In this document: positions 9,984 through 19,539 of the stretch, piece after piece
Position numbering within the stretch: the first letter of the stretch is position 1
Layout: every line of letters begins with the position of its first letter
NCBI GenBank assembly: GCA_029637525.1
Contig: CP072660.1
Span: 831,612-895,611, forward strand
Reading direction: 5' to 3'
Origin: Desulfurococcaceae archaeon MEX13E-LK6-19
Lineage (GTDB): Archaea; Thermoproteota; Thermoprotei_A; Sulfolobales; Desulfurococcaceae
DNA length: 64,000 nucleotides
Position numbers and translations under genes: made by a program
The notes under the pieces: model-generated
What the model was told of the DNA's origin: nothing
Database searches by the model: none
Seen by the model: the letters and a program-made list of their open reading frames with translations, nothing else

Positions 9984-10760
9984 TTGGTATGTAGTAGTTC
10001 CGATATAAAAAGAGCACTTTTTGAATTAGTTGCATTACGTGACGCATTAAATAATCTTCATAACTGGTGTTCTACTAGATCCCGTGGACTTAGTGAAATA
10101 TATCCATTAATTGAGGAAGCACAAAAAAGATTCGCAGAGTTAAAAAAGAGTAGTGAACCTGAACATTTCACAAAATTCCTTGAAGTACTGGATAAGATCT
10201 ATAGAAGTAGGGCATTTGAAGACCTAGTTGGGCTCGATATAAAAGAAGTTGAAGGGCGCTTAAATGAACTAGAAAAATATATGAAAGCCATAAAGTTTCT
10301 CAATGAATGTTACGAGTGGAAACAAGGGCATCGTGATAAAATAGTAATAGAACCCTTGGTTGTAAGCTTTGGCGTATTCAGGAAGATCAGAATTCCGTAT
10401 ACCGAATTCTATAAAGTATATATGTTGTTCAATCAACTTGAAATAAGACTTAACGAGCTAGCACGTATTCTTAAACTTAAAGACTCTGTTCTAAAAACAT
10501 TTGAACATCTTTATGATTTAGCTAGAATAACACATAGCATTAGAACAGAAAAACTTGGATTACCGAAAGAACATTATAGCACAATAACATTAATTACAAC
10601 AAAACTTAGCCCATCATCAATGCCTTTTGACATATCGTTAAAGAGTGTTAAAAACTTGTTTATTGAAGTAAATGACGCACTTAATAACATAGATGATATG
10701 GTCAAGAAACTTAGTGAGGAGAAACTTGTAAAAGAGCTTGTAAAGATGCTATCAAAGTAA
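9984..10760 (+). CDS. Helical protein of unknown function
   Basis: A 258-aa, largely alpha-helical, charged protein with several predicted short coiled-coil stretches (for example LNELEKYMKAIKFLNE and LSEEKLVKELVKML). There is no signal peptide or membrane span and I recognise no catalytic motif. The TTG start is well supported by AGGTGG at 9973-9978, five bases upstream. It appears to be a single-gene transcript in an AT-rich neighbourhood. I do not recognise the family. Confidence 0.75.
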   Translation: MVCSSSDIKRALFELVALRDALNNLHNWCSTRSRGLSEIYPLIEEAQKRFAELKKSSEPEHFTKFLEVLDKIYRSRAFEDLVGLDIKEVEGRLNELEKYMKAIKFLNECYEWKQGHRDKIVIEPLVVSFGVFRKIRIPYTEFYKVYMLFNQLEIRLNELARILKLKDSVLKTFEHLYDLARITHSIRTEKLGLPKEHYSTITLITTKLSPSSMPFDISLKSVKNLFIEVNDALNNIDDMVKKLSEEKLVKELVKMLSK

Positions 10761-10942
10761 CATCTAGCCAGACACAATATTCTATGGATTTATAATATAG
10801 AATTCCAAAACAGTAAAGCAAAGTATTTTTTGTGAAATATCAGAATTAGAGGGAGGGATTTATAGGGTAGATAACAGTATCTTGTGGAGTTTGTGCTATC
10901 TAAGAAAATAGCATTAATAAATGCTCGAAATGCTCTAATATT

Positions 10943-11284
10943 ATGGTGTTTGTAGTGAAGATGATGACAGAACAATTGCGTGAAATCATTCGTGATTTTT
11001 ATAGCAAGCTAGATGAAGAGGATCGTGTTGTTCTTGTACGATTTATTATTGGTTTAATCTATGGATTCATCGCATATACCATGTATAGGTTCAACATAAC
11101 AATTATAGTCGACAACTCTTACACAATATGGTTCTTTTCCTTCATAGTGTATTTAACTAGTGGTTTCATTGTTGATAGAGTTATTAGAGAAAAGACGTTG
11201 TTTCTATTATTTATTAGGGGATTGCTGACATTTTTCTTGACATGGATTATTGTAGCTTTTATACTGTTTGACTTATTCGGATAA
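10943..11284 (+). CDS. Small membrane protein, three spans, unknown
   Basis: A 113-aa protein with an acidic N-terminal helix (about residues 8-27) followed by three hydrophobic segments at roughly 33-50, 60-77 and 88-110. I recognise no motif. The start may be the ATG at 10943 or one of the nearby in-frame ATG codons. The 3' end overlaps the convergent SFM1-like gene by 12 bases. Confidence 0.65.
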   Translation: MVFVVKMMTEQLREIIRDFYSKLDEEDRVVLVRFIIGLIYGFIAYTMYRFNITIIVDNSYTIWFFSFIVYLTSGFIVDRVIREKTLFLLFIRGLLTFFLTWIIVAFILFDLFG

Positions 11285-11893
11285 TTCTTTTCTTATACTA
11301 TCTGGTATCTTGCCATACAGTAGGTATTCACGTAGTCCAGGTGCTAGTAAGGGCTCATTATTGACAACAGGGTACCTAAACGGTAATTTTATTTCCCTTA
11401 CAACTCCATTAACTTCTCCTTTAATCACGACGTTATCAACGTATTTTATTGAAGATAATGAGCCTGTTTCAATAAATTTGTTTACTACATAAGTAGCTCC
11501 ATCGATACTATACTGGCCGCTGCCAATATTTCTCTTGAGGGCACGGGGGGCCCTTGACGACAGTAGTTCTTTTGTTCTACCACGAGGTGGATGATCACCG
11601 AGAATACCTCCAATAACTATTACATCAACTTTTTCAAGATCATTTTTTGTAAGAGTCAGTGGAGCCTGGGGGTCTAGTATGAGTATTCTTTCTTGAGGAT
11701 AAAGTTCTAAGACACTCTCCGAATATGTTGTACAGCAGTATTTTTTGAAAAGTGGATGATATTTTTCAGGGAGATTGGTTATCAATATATTATTACAGCC
11801 GGCGATAATACACGAATGTCTATACTCAAGAAATAACCATACCCCCACGGTATCTTCTAAATGTTCTATAGCTATTTTCGGTCTTCTTCCCAT
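11273..11893 (-). CDS. SFM1-like SPOUT methyltransferase (PF04252/COG2428)
   Basis: A 206-aa protein with the family signature GGILGDHPPRGRT near residue 95 and GQYSIDGATYV near 127, which form the knotted SAM-binding region of SPOUT enzymes of this type. Yeast Sfm1 methylates an arginine of ribosomal protein Rps3. Archaeal members have been annotated as predicted RNA methyltransferases, so the substrate is open. The start overlaps the end of the upstream UPF0282 gene by 22 bases, which suggests translational coupling. Confidence 0.8.
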   Translation of the reverse strand: MGRRPKIAIEHLEDTVGVWLFLEYRHSCIIAGCNNILITNLPEKYHPLFKKYCCTTYSESVLELYPQERILILDPQAPLTLTKNDLEKVDVIVIGGILGDHPPRGRTKELLSSRAPRALKRNIGSGQYSIDGATYVVNKFIETGSLSSIKYVDNVVIKGEVNGVVREIKLPFRYPVVNNEPLLAPGLREYLLYGKIPDSIRKELSE

Positions 11894-12768
11894 AGTTTCT
11901 TCCTCAACGCCTCTAACTGTTCTATAGGTTTACCACAGTATTCGGCAGCTGTCAAAACTCTAATATTATTCTTTTCCGCGGCAACAAGTAAATCCCGTAT
12001 CCTCTCCTTGTAGTCAAGGTCTCTCAAAAGATGATGATCGAGAATAATTGTGTTAAGGTTTACTGTGTTACCAATAATTTCTTTCATGTTCGCTAATGCC
12101 GTCTCAATATTCTCATTACTTATTTTGTGTCCTTCCATGTATGTTGGTGGCCCGGATATTATTAGTATGTCTGGATCCTTTTCTATAATAAAGTTCTTAG
12201 CTTTAGTATTCATTGGACCCTGGACATCACTTGCATGGAGTATACTGATGTCTTCGCATGAAATATACACCATTACAACATATCCTAGTTTTGTTCCATC
12301 ACATCCATGGGGAACGGGGTCCGAAAACTCTAGTATTATGTTGTCATCTATTGTAAACCTATTGCCGTCAGCTATATTTAGGGATTTTACGAGGTTTTCG
12401 ACATTCTTTTTCTTTAAGAGTACGTATGCTCTGATTTTCTGGCTTGGATTAATGTTTTCTTCAGGATGTTTTATATAGAGGTGCTTACCTCTATAGTATT
12501 CCTCCTCTCCATCTCGGTATAGATAGTGGTCTCTATGGTAATGTGTTATGATAATATAGTCGCTATCCACGACCTCCTTATGGACTTCGTCTAGGTGTTT
12601 CTCGAATCTCTCAAGCTCTTTTGGATGGGGAGGTAGGCCGTATCGTTTTGGCGCAAAGCTCACGCCGGGGTCAATGAAGATTTTCGTCCCGCTCATGTCA
12701 ATTACTGTAGCCATAGCCCTTGTGCCCATACTGTCGAAGCCTATTAGTTTAATTTTATAATTCCTCAA
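11872..12768 (-). CDS. UPF0282 metallo-beta-lactamase-fold hydrolase
   Basis: A protein of 298 aa. The zinc-binding motif is THYHRDH near residue 75, with further likely ligands in PVPHGCDG, HASDVQGP and LDHHLLRD. The proximal part (IDMSGTKIFIDPGVSFAPKRYGLPPHP) matches the archaeal UPF0282/COG2248 family. The reaction is unknown; RNA or nucleotide substrates are a guess from the fold. Translation seems to begin at a TTG. It is the first gene of a two-gene minus-strand operon with the SPOUT methyltransferase. Confidence 0.9.
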   Translation of the reverse strand: MRNYKIKLIGFDSMGTRAMATVIDMSGTKIFIDPGVSFAPKRYGLPPHPKELERFEKHLDEVHKEVVDSDYIIITHYHRDHYLYRDGEEEYYRGKHLYIKHPEENINPSQKIRAYVLLKKKNVENLVKSLNIADGNRFTIDDNIILEFSDPVPHGCDGTKLGYVVMVYISCEDISILHASDVQGPMNTKAKNFIIEKDPDILIISGPPTYMEGHKISNENIETALANMKEIIGNTVNLNTIILDHHLLRDLDYKERIRDLLVAAEKNNIRVLTAAEYCGKPIEQLEALRKKLWEEDRK

Positions 12769-12838
12769 AGGACTTGCTTACCCGTTAGCAGCTCTATGCT
12801 TTTCGTTTGATATTTTTATCATAGCGGGTAATAAAAAA

Positions 12839-13681
12839 GTGCTAGAAAACTATCTAATCGAGAGGGTGCGGTACCCAGCCTTGGGTATCATGGTTGTTCA
12901 ACCAAAGGATTTGAGAGAAGCAGGTGAGGCCATAAAGAAGGGTATTCAGAATAAAAATGTTGTGATCATTATAGGCCGTTGTAGTATTGAATACGAAGGA
13001 CGTAGTGAATCACGGTTATCTGAGGGAGAGAGACTGGTTATAATTAAGGAGGATGGTGCTTTTATAGTACATAGACCTACTGGTTATGCCCCGGTCAACT
13101 GGCAACCAAATACTTCAGCTATTAGGGTCGAGCATGCTGATGACATGCTTGTTGTCACTGCTATACGTAGTAGCCCAAGGGAAATTGTTAGAGTATTCTT
13201 TAGTGATGTAAAGGCTGTTGTTATGGGGAAACTTGTTGATACAGGAGAGTTCATAATATATCTTGATGAACATGAAATAAGGGATTTGATTTACGAGGAA
13301 CCATGGATTGTTGAGGAAGGGCTTAAAATTATTGAAAAGGAGAAGAAACTGCCTGTAGGCAGTATTGATTTATTTGGATATGATAGTAGTGGTAAGCCCG
13401 TTATCATCGAGATCAAACGCGTAACAGCTTCACGTGATGCAGTACTGCAATTATACAAGTACGTAGAGTCTTACGCTAGAAACTATGGTGTAAAACCTCG
13501 TGGAATACTTGTAGCTCCCTCGTTAACACAGAAAGCTATCGAGACAGCTGAGAAACTTGGGCTCGAGTATAAGGTTGTCAATATCCAGAAGCTCTGGAAA
13601 ATGAAGAAAGAGAAGAAACGGGTGGGCATAGGTGGAGAAAAAAGCATACTTGACTTCTTTAGAAAACAAAACAGTACATGA
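12839..13681 (+). CDS. nucS: NucS/EndoMS mismatch endonuclease
   Basis: NucS cleaves both strands at certain mismatched bases and binds PCNA. The 280-aa protein has the N-terminal DNA-binding and dimerisation half, then the RecB-like catalytic core: GSIDLFGYD (Asp) followed by PVIIEIKR (Glu and Lys) at about 175-195, and VLQLYKYVESYA. The extreme C-terminus carries a PCNA-interacting-type sequence, SILDFFRK. The start is a GTG. The stop lies 50 bases inside the following methyltransferase frame. Confidence 0.94.
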   Translation: MLENYLIERVRYPALGIMVVQPKDLREAGEAIKKGIQNKNVVIIIGRCSIEYEGRSESRLSEGERLVIIKEDGAFIVHRPTGYAPVNWQPNTSAIRVEHADDMLVVTAIRSSPREIVRVFFSDVKAVVMGKLVDTGEFIIYLDEHEIRDLIYEEPWIVEEGLKIIEKEKKLPVGSIDLFGYDSSGKPVIIEIKRVTASRDAVLQLYKYVESYARNYGVKPRGILVAPSLTQKAIETAEKLGLEYKVVNIQKLWKMKKEKKRVGIGGEKSILDFFRKQNST

Positions 13682-14240
13682 AGACACGGTTTTGCTTTAT
13701 GATACAACATATAGTCGATACGATGAGCTATATAGAGATGAACAATATGAGAAATACGAGTATGTGATTTTCAATAAGCGCATCCTACCTGGTTCCTTGA
13801 TTCTCGACCTAGGCTGTGGCACGGGTCTCTTCTACGAATTTCTTAAAAACGAAAACATTAATGTCGAGAAATATATCTGTATCGACCCAAGTAGTGGTAT
13901 GCTTTCTAGGGTTCTAAGTAAAACACATGGTGGGGACAAGTTTAGAATACTGATAATACAAGGATATGGAGAACAAATTCCTTTGAGGAGTAACATGGTT
14001 GATACAATATATTCTTTCACTGTCATAAATAATGTTATTGATAAGAAGAGCTTTCTTTATGAAGCAAAAAGAGTTCTTAAAAAACACGGAGCACTACTTG
14101 TTTCATTCCTAGAGAAAGACCCTAATAAAAACGGTATAATAGAGATGATAGATAATGTCTGTAGCGAATCGCCTGATCTAGAATGTGTTTTTATCGGATG
14201 CAAAGGTAAAGATTGTTTTTATTTGATCACAAGAACTTAG
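13632..14240 (+). CDS. Class I SAM-dependent methyltransferase
   Basis: A protein of up to 202 aa with a Rossmann-type SAM fold: motif I ILDLGCGTGLFYEFL near 58, an acidic residue after strand 2 (ICIDPSSGML), then VDTIYSFTVINNV and a late LLVSFLEKD. The pattern resembles UbiE/Coq5-like small-molecule methyltransferases, but the substrate is unknown. The GTG start used here overlaps nucS by 50 bases; a later TTG near 13691 is possible. Translation may be coupled to nucS. Confidence 0.85.
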   Translation: MEKKAYLTSLENKTVHEDTVLLYDTTYSRYDELYRDEQYEKYEYVIFNKRILPGSLILDLGCGTGLFYEFLKNENINVEKYICIDPSSGMLSRVLSKTHGGDKFRILIIQGYGEQIPLRSNMVDTIYSFTVINNVIDKKSFLYEAKRVLKKHGALLVSFLEKDPNKNGIIEMIDNVCSESPDLECVFIGCKGKDCFYLITRT

Positions 14241-14344
14241 AATGGTTTTAAGGAATAAACGTTTATATATAGCTTCATTTATATCGTTTTACCAAGGATA
14301 CATGGAAGCTTTGAGATAATGGATAGATCTTGTGAGGGATAAAC

Positions 14345-14635
14345 TTGGTAGCCACAGTAAGACAGCCGAGCACACCTAAACTTGTGTCTCCTCTAAAATA
14401 CCTTAGAGGAGCAATAAACCAAATCGTATTAGTTAAACTAAAAGATGGGACAGAATATGTTGGGGTACTAGAACTTGTAGACAATACTATGAATGTTGTT
14501 CTATCTGACTGCGAGGAAATAGATCCTGAAGGAAAACCAACAGCGAAGTACGGCAGGGTACTAATTAGGGGTAGTCATATACTGTTTGTCAGCATAAACT
14601 ACGGACAAGTAGCACCCGAAATAGCTGCAAGATAA
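14345..14635 (+). CDS. Sm-like archaeal protein (Lsm)
   Basis: A 96-aa protein with Sm1 ([30 protein letters not shown]) and Sm2 ([14 protein letters not shown]), the two halves of the Lsm barrel. Archaeal Lsm proteins form hexameric or heptameric rings that bind U-rich RNA. The N-terminal extension of about 20 residues and the short tail after Sm2 are ordinary. The start is a TTG. Confidence 0.92.
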   Translation: MVATVRQPSTPKLVSPLKYLRGAINQIVLVKLKDGTEYVGVLELVDNTMNVVLSDCEEIDPEGKPTAKYGRVLIRGSHILFVSINYGQVAPEIAAR

Positions 14636-14715
14636 TTCTTAAACCATTAAATCAAACTATTAAAGAGATAATGTAAAAACCGTAATAATTCTGGCAATGA
14701 TTGAAGGTGTTAGAA

Positions 14716-15126
14716 GTGTTAACTGCAAGATATATCATGACTCCTGAGATAAGATATATTAATGTTAAAGATAGTATAGCCAAAGCTGCCCGAAGAATAC
14801 TTGGTGAAGGAGTAGGTAGTCTTATTGTCGTTGACGAGAATGTATCACCAATAGGTATTGTAACCAAGAGAGATATAATAAGGGCTATATTATTCGAAAA
14901 ATTCAATTCTGATGAACCTGTCGAAAAGATCATGAGTAAACCTCTCATAACTATTGATGCTGATGCACAGATCGAAGAAATAATAAATACAATGATTAAA
15001 TATAACATAAGTCATTTACCCGTCAAGGAAAACGGTAAAATAATCGGTATGATATCTGATCAGGATCTTATGGAGTACCTCAAGGATCTCTTAGATATTA
15101 TTAAGAAGAAGCTCGGTGAACAATGA
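14716..15126 (+). CDS. CBS-pair protein 1
   Basis: A 136-aa protein that is essentially one Bateman module of two CBS motifs: ITPEIRYINVKDS-type start, GSLIVVDENVSPIGIVTKRDII (about 36-57) and HLPVKENGKIIGMISDQDLM (about 100-120). Such modules usually bind adenosyl nucleotides and act as energy sensors. I choose the GTG at 14716 because GAAGGTG ends six bases upstream; the frame also extends to a TTG at 14701. It is the first of three consecutive CBS genes on the same strand. Confidence 0.85.
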   Translation: MLTARYIMTPEIRYINVKDSIAKAARRILGEGVGSLIVVDENVSPIGIVTKRDIIRAILFEKFNSDEPVEKIMSKPLITIDADAQIEEIINTMIKYNISHLPVKENGKIIGMISDQDLMEYLKDLLDIIKKKLGEQ

Positions 15127-15235
15127 GTCTAGCGATCTGTACTATTTTTATGTAATTTAGTTAGGGAAACATTTTATCCTTGTACAGTGTATGCTTAGCT
15201 TGGGTGAGAATAATTTCTAATAGTAGGTGATTAGT

Positions 15236-16189
15236 GTGGGTGGATTAATACCTAGGAAGACAAGAAAGTTTGGCTGGAGAGATAAATATAGATGGCTGAG
15301 AAGTGATGGAAAACCAAATTTCGATGATAGGATCTATAGGAAGACAGAAGAACTGCTAATTATTGCGAAGAAACCTGTAGCTACAGTATCTTCTTCAACA
15401 CCTATTATTGAAGCATTAGAGAAAATGAGTCGAGGATATAGGAGTCTTATAGTGATCAAGGGATCGAACTTACTTGAAGGACTTGTTGTTTCAATGGATT
15501 TCATAAACTATCTTGGTGGGGGAGAATACTATAATATTGTCGTGAATAGGCATGGAAGAAATATTTTCTCGGCATTAAAAAATGAACATGTTTCAACTTT
15601 GATGAATAGAGAACCCGTTGTAGCATATGTTGACGAGAAATTCCCTGATGTTCTAGAGAAAATGGTGGTTAATGGTGTGGGTGTAATTCCTGTTGTAACT
15701 AGAAACAATGAGGTCTATGGCATCATAACAGAGAAAGATATTCTAGACTACTTGTCAACAAGCACGTATGTTGGCGTAAAAGTATCTGAAGTAATGTCCT
15801 CTCCTGTTGTAACCATTGATGCCAATGCAACGATAAAAACTTCAATGGAAAAAATGACCAAATATGGGTTCCGTCGTCTTCCTGTGACCAAAGGAAATGT
15901 AGTTGAGGGAATCATAACAGCTATGGATATAATAAAATTCTTCGGAACGCATGAAGCGTTCAGGAGGACTACCACGGGAGACATAGAAGACGTACTTAAA
16001 ACCCCTGTTAATGAGCTCATGGTGCGTGAAGTAGTTGCTATAGCACCTGATAAGGATATTGGGGAAGCGGCAAAACTTATGGCTGAAAAGAATGTTGGCT
16101 CAGTGTTGGTTGTTAATGAGAACAATGAGCTTATTGGAATAGTGACTGAGCGTGATATACTGTATGCTGTGGCTACACCTAAAAAATAG
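15236..16189 (+). CDS. CBS protein 2, four CBS motifs
   Basis: A protein of about 317 aa with four CBS motifs in two Bateman modules and nothing else of note. Repeats end in recognisable segments such as GVIPVVTRNNEVYGIITEKDIL, RRLPVTKGNVVEGIITAMDII and GSVLVVNENNELIGIVTERDIL. An N-terminal basic stretch (PRKTRKFGWRDKYRWLRSDG) precedes the first motif. The GTG at 15236 has TAGGTGA just upstream; a GTG at 15227 lies inside that ribosome binding site. Ligand and partner are unknown. Confidence 0.88.
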   Translation: MGGLIPRKTRKFGWRDKYRWLRSDGKPNFDDRIYRKTEELLIIAKKPVATVSSSTPIIEALEKMSRGYRSLIVIKGSNLLEGLVVSMDFINYLGGGEYYNIVVNRHGRNIFSALKNEHVSTLMNREPVVAYVDEKFPDVLEKMVVNGVGVIPVVTRNNEVYGIITEKDILDYLSTSTYVGVKVSEVMSSPVVTIDANATIKTSMEKMTKYGFRRLPVTKGNVVEGIITAMDIIKFFGTHEAFRRTTTGDIEDVLKTPVNELMVREVVAIAPDKDIGEAAKLMAEKNVGSVLVVNENNELIGIVTERDILYAVATPKK

Positions 16190-16273
16190 ATTTTAACCTC
16201 TCATAAGCCATTTACATCTCACGAATAAATATATGCGGACTATAGATCTAAACCATGCTTACGGGTGGTAGTT

Positions 16274-17107
16274 ATGAAAGCAAATGACTTTATGACAAAA
16301 GAGTTTCCACTAATAGACAAAAACGAAACGTTGTACCATGCATATAAAGTCATGGAAAAACATGGAGTAGATAAGATGGTTATTTATGAATACGTTGTGG
16401 TGGCAGAACACCGCGAAGAAAGAAGGCTTGCTGGAGTTATTACAAGCAGGGATATAGTACAGAAATTAGCTACACAGAGAACAAGACTTACAACACCCAG
16501 TAGTTTACATGTATCAAGTTTCATGAACGCACCAGTGGTCTATGTTACACCAAGTGAAGATGTAGTGAACATACTTAATATAATGGTTGAAAAAGGCTAT
16601 GGCATACTCCCCGTGGTAGAGAATAATGATATTGTTGGTGTGATATATCGTGAAAACCTCCTCAAATTACTTGGAGAAGATGATACCGAAGTAAGAGTCA
16701 TAATGGATACACAACCCTTTGTAGCAAAGACTACTGATAGAGTACTGAAAGTTAGAGACACAATGCTTAAGAAAGATGTTTCCTTCATGCCTGTAGTAGA
16801 TGATAAAAATGATCTAGTAGGCTACGTGACTATATTTGATGTAGCATATGCTATATTCAAATTCCAAGATATAGTGCCAGCTAAATTCAGGAAAGAAAGG
16901 ATAATGCATTTGATTGTAGAGGATATAATGAGGTTTAGGCCTCCTACCTTAAGAATAACAGATACCGTAGTTACAGCTGCTTCAAAAATTCTTGAAAAGA
17001 ACTCAAGGGGTGCTATAGTTCTTGATGAAATAGGTGATATTGCTGGTGTAGTAACAATACATAGAATAATCGAGCATTTATACGAAAAAATCAGTCAGGG
17101 TAAATGA
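16274..17107 (+). CDS. CBS protein 3, four CBS motifs
   Basis: A 277-aa protein made of four CBS motifs, for example GILPVVENNDIVGVIYRENLL, SFMPVVDDKNDLVGYVTIFDV and GAIVLDEIGDIAGVVTIHRII. The first motif contains an insert (VVVAEHREERRLAGVITSRDIV). ATG 16274 is preferred, with GGGTGGT upstream. It lies 84 bases after CBS protein 2, with a plausible own promoter in the gap (AATAAATATATG). The three neighbours look like an expanded family of nucleotide sensors. Confidence 0.88.
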   Translation: MKANDFMTKEFPLIDKNETLYHAYKVMEKHGVDKMVIYEYVVVAEHREERRLAGVITSRDIVQKLATQRTRLTTPSSLHVSSFMNAPVVYVTPSEDVVNILNIMVEKGYGILPVVENNDIVGVIYRENLLKLLGEDDTEVRVIMDTQPFVAKTTDRVLKVRDTMLKKDVSFMPVVDDKNDLVGYVTIFDVAYAIFKFQDIVPAKFRKERIMHLIVEDIMRFRPPTLRITDTVVTAASKILEKNSRGAIVLDEIGDIAGVVTIHRIIEHLYEKISQGK

Positions 17108-17226
17108 TATTACCCTCAACAACTTACTCGTTGTTTTTAAATAAAAGTTAATGGTTTCTTATTCATGTCAAGATATTAAAGTGATATTTTGTTTTCCTCT
17201 TGGTAGCAGCTGGAGGCGTCTCTGCA

Positions 17227-17760
17227 ATGAGTGAACCCAGGTTTGTTGTTGACACTATGCTAGGGAATGTTGCAAGATGGTTGAGACTATTAGGCTATGA
17301 TGTAATCTATGGTAGAAAGCTTGAGGACTGGAAAATTTTGATGATTGCCGATAAAGAAGATAGAATCATACTTACAAGGGATAGAGGACTGCATCACAGG
17401 GCCTTGAGCAAGGGGTTGAAAAGCATTCTGTTAGAACAAGATACTATGGAGGAAAGACTCGCTTATTTGGCTTTAAAGACTGGTATTAGGCTTTACGTTG
17501 ATATAGAGAAATCCAGATGCCCAATATGTAATGGCGAGCTTGTGAAAGTAGGTAAAGATGTTGTTAAAGGGCGTGTCCCACCCCGGGTTTATGAGAAGCA
17601 TAGTGATTTCTGGGTTTGTAAGAAGTGTGGGAAAATATATTGGATGGGAAGGCACTGGAAAGGTATAGAGGAAACACTTAAGCGGGCACGTGAGATACTT
17701 GAAGAAATGGAGCAAAGGAGGATCAAAATTGTCGGGACAAAAACCAATTCATCCCAGTGA
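17227..17760 (+). CDS. Mut7-C family protein (PIN-like nuclease fold plus zinc ribbon)
   Basis: The N-terminal half ([21 protein letters not shown], then [15 protein letters not shown]) has the acidic residues of the Mut7-C/PIN-like fold of COG1656. The C-terminal half has a zinc ribbon with CPICNGEL and CKKCGKIYW near 100 and 135. The family is named after the C-terminal domain of C. elegans mut-7, an RNase-type protein; archaeal activity is unproven. I use the ATG at 17227; the frame is open to 17200. The 3' end overlaps the AMMECR1 gene by 32 bases. Confidence 0.88.
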   Translation: MSEPRFVVDTMLGNVARWLRLLGYDVIYGRKLEDWKILMIADKEDRIILTRDRGLHHRALSKGLKSILLEQDTMEERLAYLALKTGIRLYVDIEKSRCPICNGELVKVGKDVVKGRVPPRVYEKHSDFWVCKKCGKIYWMGRHWKGIEETLKRAREILEEMEQRRIKIVGTKTNSSQ

Positions 17761-18412
17761 ATTATCGTATGATGAAGGCGTTTTTCTCGTCAAACTGGCA
17801 CGTAAAGCCGTAGAGTACTATTTTGATTCCGGCGGCAAAATACTCGAACCCCCCGAGGACACACCTGAGAAACTGAAAAGACCAGGTATGTGTTTTACTA
17901 CTATTGAAACATACAAAGGCGAAGAGCTTAGAAGTCTACGTGGATGTATAGGTTTTCTTGCGCCAATACAGCCTCTTGTTGAGGCAGTAATTAAATCCGC
18001 TATTGAGGCAGCATTTAATGATCCTAGGTTTCCGCCAATAGCCAAAAGCGAGTTGAGCCAAGTTACTTTCGAGGTTTCTATTCTATCTACTCCAGAGCCT
18101 ATTGTTGTTGAAAATAGGTGGGATCTACCTAAAAAGATAATTATTGGTAAACATGGACTTGTTGTGAAGAAAGGCTTCTTCCAGGGTACATTACTGCCCC
18201 AGGTTCCAATTGAGTATTGTTGGGATGAAGAGACCTTTCTCGCGGAAACATGTATAAAAGCGGGTTTAACGCCGGATTGCTGGCTGCATGAAGATACTGA
18301 AGTACTTGCATATGAGGGTAGGGTGTTTAGAGAAAAGAAACCATACGGTGATGTCGAGGAATTTGATTTATCGAAAGAATATGAGCGGTTATGTAGGAGT
18401 AAGTTAGGTTAA
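17729..18412 (+). CDS. AMMECR1-domain protein
   Basis: A protein of about 227 aa covering the whole AMMECR1 fold, including the hallmark LRGCIGFL near residue 73 and the downstream segments [10 protein letters not shown] and [18 protein letters not shown]. Function is not established; the conserved motif forms an apparent active-site cleft. The TTG at 17729 is a confident start because AAAGGAGGATC lies immediately upstream (17715-17723). It begins inside the Mut7-C gene, so the two are probably one operon. Confidence 0.92.
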   Translation: MSGQKPIHPSELSYDEGVFLVKLARKAVEYYFDSGGKILEPPEDTPEKLKRPGMCFTTIETYKGEELRSLRGCIGFLAPIQPLVEAVIKSAIEAAFNDPRFPPIAKSELSQVTFEVSILSTPEPIVVENRWDLPKKIIIGKHGLVVKKGFFQGTLLPQVPIEYCWDEETFLAETCIKAGLTPDCWLHEDTEVLAYEGRVFREKKPYGDVEEFDLSKEYERLCRSKLG

Positions 18413-19180
18413 GTCTCCGCAGGCACAGAGAACTTCGTGCAGTAAGTAATGGAGTTCGTCTAAACCAGTTCCATCTTTTGCTGATACTTTGACGGGTCTT
18501 AGTGCTTGTCTCGTTTTCAGGGCTATTTGTGTGAGTTCGTGAGATAAATCGCTTAGCAATCCTTCTCCTGTTTCTTCTTGTTTCGCTAGCTCAACGAGTT
18601 TCTCGGGCTCTTTTATCAATAATTCAGCATACTCAGTATTGGGTGCTACATCGATTTTATTTATCACGGGTACTATCGGTAACCCCGTTTTTATTTGGGT
18701 CAGTAAGCCTAGGAACCATAGTACTAGTGCGTCTGTTAGTGAAGTTATTGCTGTGGCATCAATTATGAAGACCCCTATTATACTGCCTAGACTCCTCAGC
18801 TTCTCGAATAGTATGTTGCTGCTGGGGCGGAATATGAATGCCTCCATTTGGCCAGGTGTGTCTATGAGTATTATATCCCATTCATCAATATTGTTGAAAG
18901 GATTTTTCTCCATTATAGAAGAAGTATTTTCTGCAATTAGTTCTCCTGCTTTTATGAAAGCCCCATTGGGTCCTAGGTTGTACTTAACCATGATGTCCCT
19001 TATTGTGAACATAGACCTTATATCGAATACTGGCTTATAGGGTAAAATCTCGGCACCAGGATCCAGATTTACCTGTGCAACACGCAGCCACAAATTATCC
19101 TTAACCCACTTGCCATAAGCGTTAACAAGGCTTGTCTTCCCGCTGCCAGCGGGACCAATAAACGCTACGATCATTACCAT
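18404..19180 (-). CDS. GPN-loop GTPase
   Basis: A 258-aa P-loop GTPase: G1 GPAGSGKTS near residue 9, the family-defining Gly-Pro-Asn in YNLGPNGAF near 70, G3 IDTPGQ near 107 and G4 NKID near 168. Eukaryotic homologues (Gpn1-3) serve in RNA polymerase assembly and transport. I set the start at the ATG 19178-19180, with GGAGGA upstream. The longer open frame to 19315 would overlap the divergent eL33 gene and lacks similarity. The 3' end overlaps the convergent AMMECR1 gene by 9 bases. Confidence 0.93.
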   Translation of the reverse strand: MVMIVAFIGPAGSGKTSLVNAYGKWVKDNLWLRVAQVNLDPGAEILPYKPVFDIRSMFTIRDIMVKYNLGPNGAFIKAGELIAENTSSIMEKNPFNNIDEWDIILIDTPGQMEAFIFRPSSNILFEKLRSLGSIIGVFIIDATAITSLTDALVLWFLGLLTQIKTGLPIVPVINKIDVAPNTEYAELLIKEPEKLVELAKQEETGEGLLSDLSHELTQIALKTRQALRPVKVSAKDGTGLDELHYLLHEVLCACGDLT

Positions 19181-19266
19181 AGTGTTGTCTTCCTCCAGTG
19201 AAGTAACTGTTAAAACGGTTATACCTAAACAAGTTATTAAGGTTATTAATGAGGGGGTGAGACAGC

Positions 19267-19539
19267 GTGGAGAGGACTGGGTGGATACTAGGATATAGGA
19301 GAGGCCCGAACTCACAGTATCCTAACCAGGTTTTATTGAAAATAGATGGAGTAAACGACTATAGAGAAGCATCGAGATTTATTGGCGCGAAAATTGTTTT
19401 GAAGGACAAATACGGTAACGTGTTCATAGGAAAAGTAACAAAGATTCATGGTAGAAAAGGTGTTGTTAGAGTAGTTTTTGAGCCAAACATACCTGGGCAA
19501 GCGATAGGGCTTCCAGTTCGCGTAATTTTACCTGATTAG
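19267..19539 (+). CDS. rpl35ae: Ribosomal protein eL33 (L35Ae)
   Basis: A 90-aa protein of the large ribosomal subunit. Signature segments are GYRRGPNSQYPNQVLLKI, GNVFIGKVTKIHGRKGVVRV and PGQAIGLPV. It starts with GTG, preceded by GAGGGGGTGAG. Its stop abuts the stop of the convergent DNA ligase gene with no spacer. Confidence 0.93.
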   Translation: MERTGWILGYRRGPNSQYPNQVLLKIDGVNDYREASRFIGAKIVLKDKYGNVFIGKVTKIHGRKGVVRVVFEPNIPGQAIGLPVRVILPD

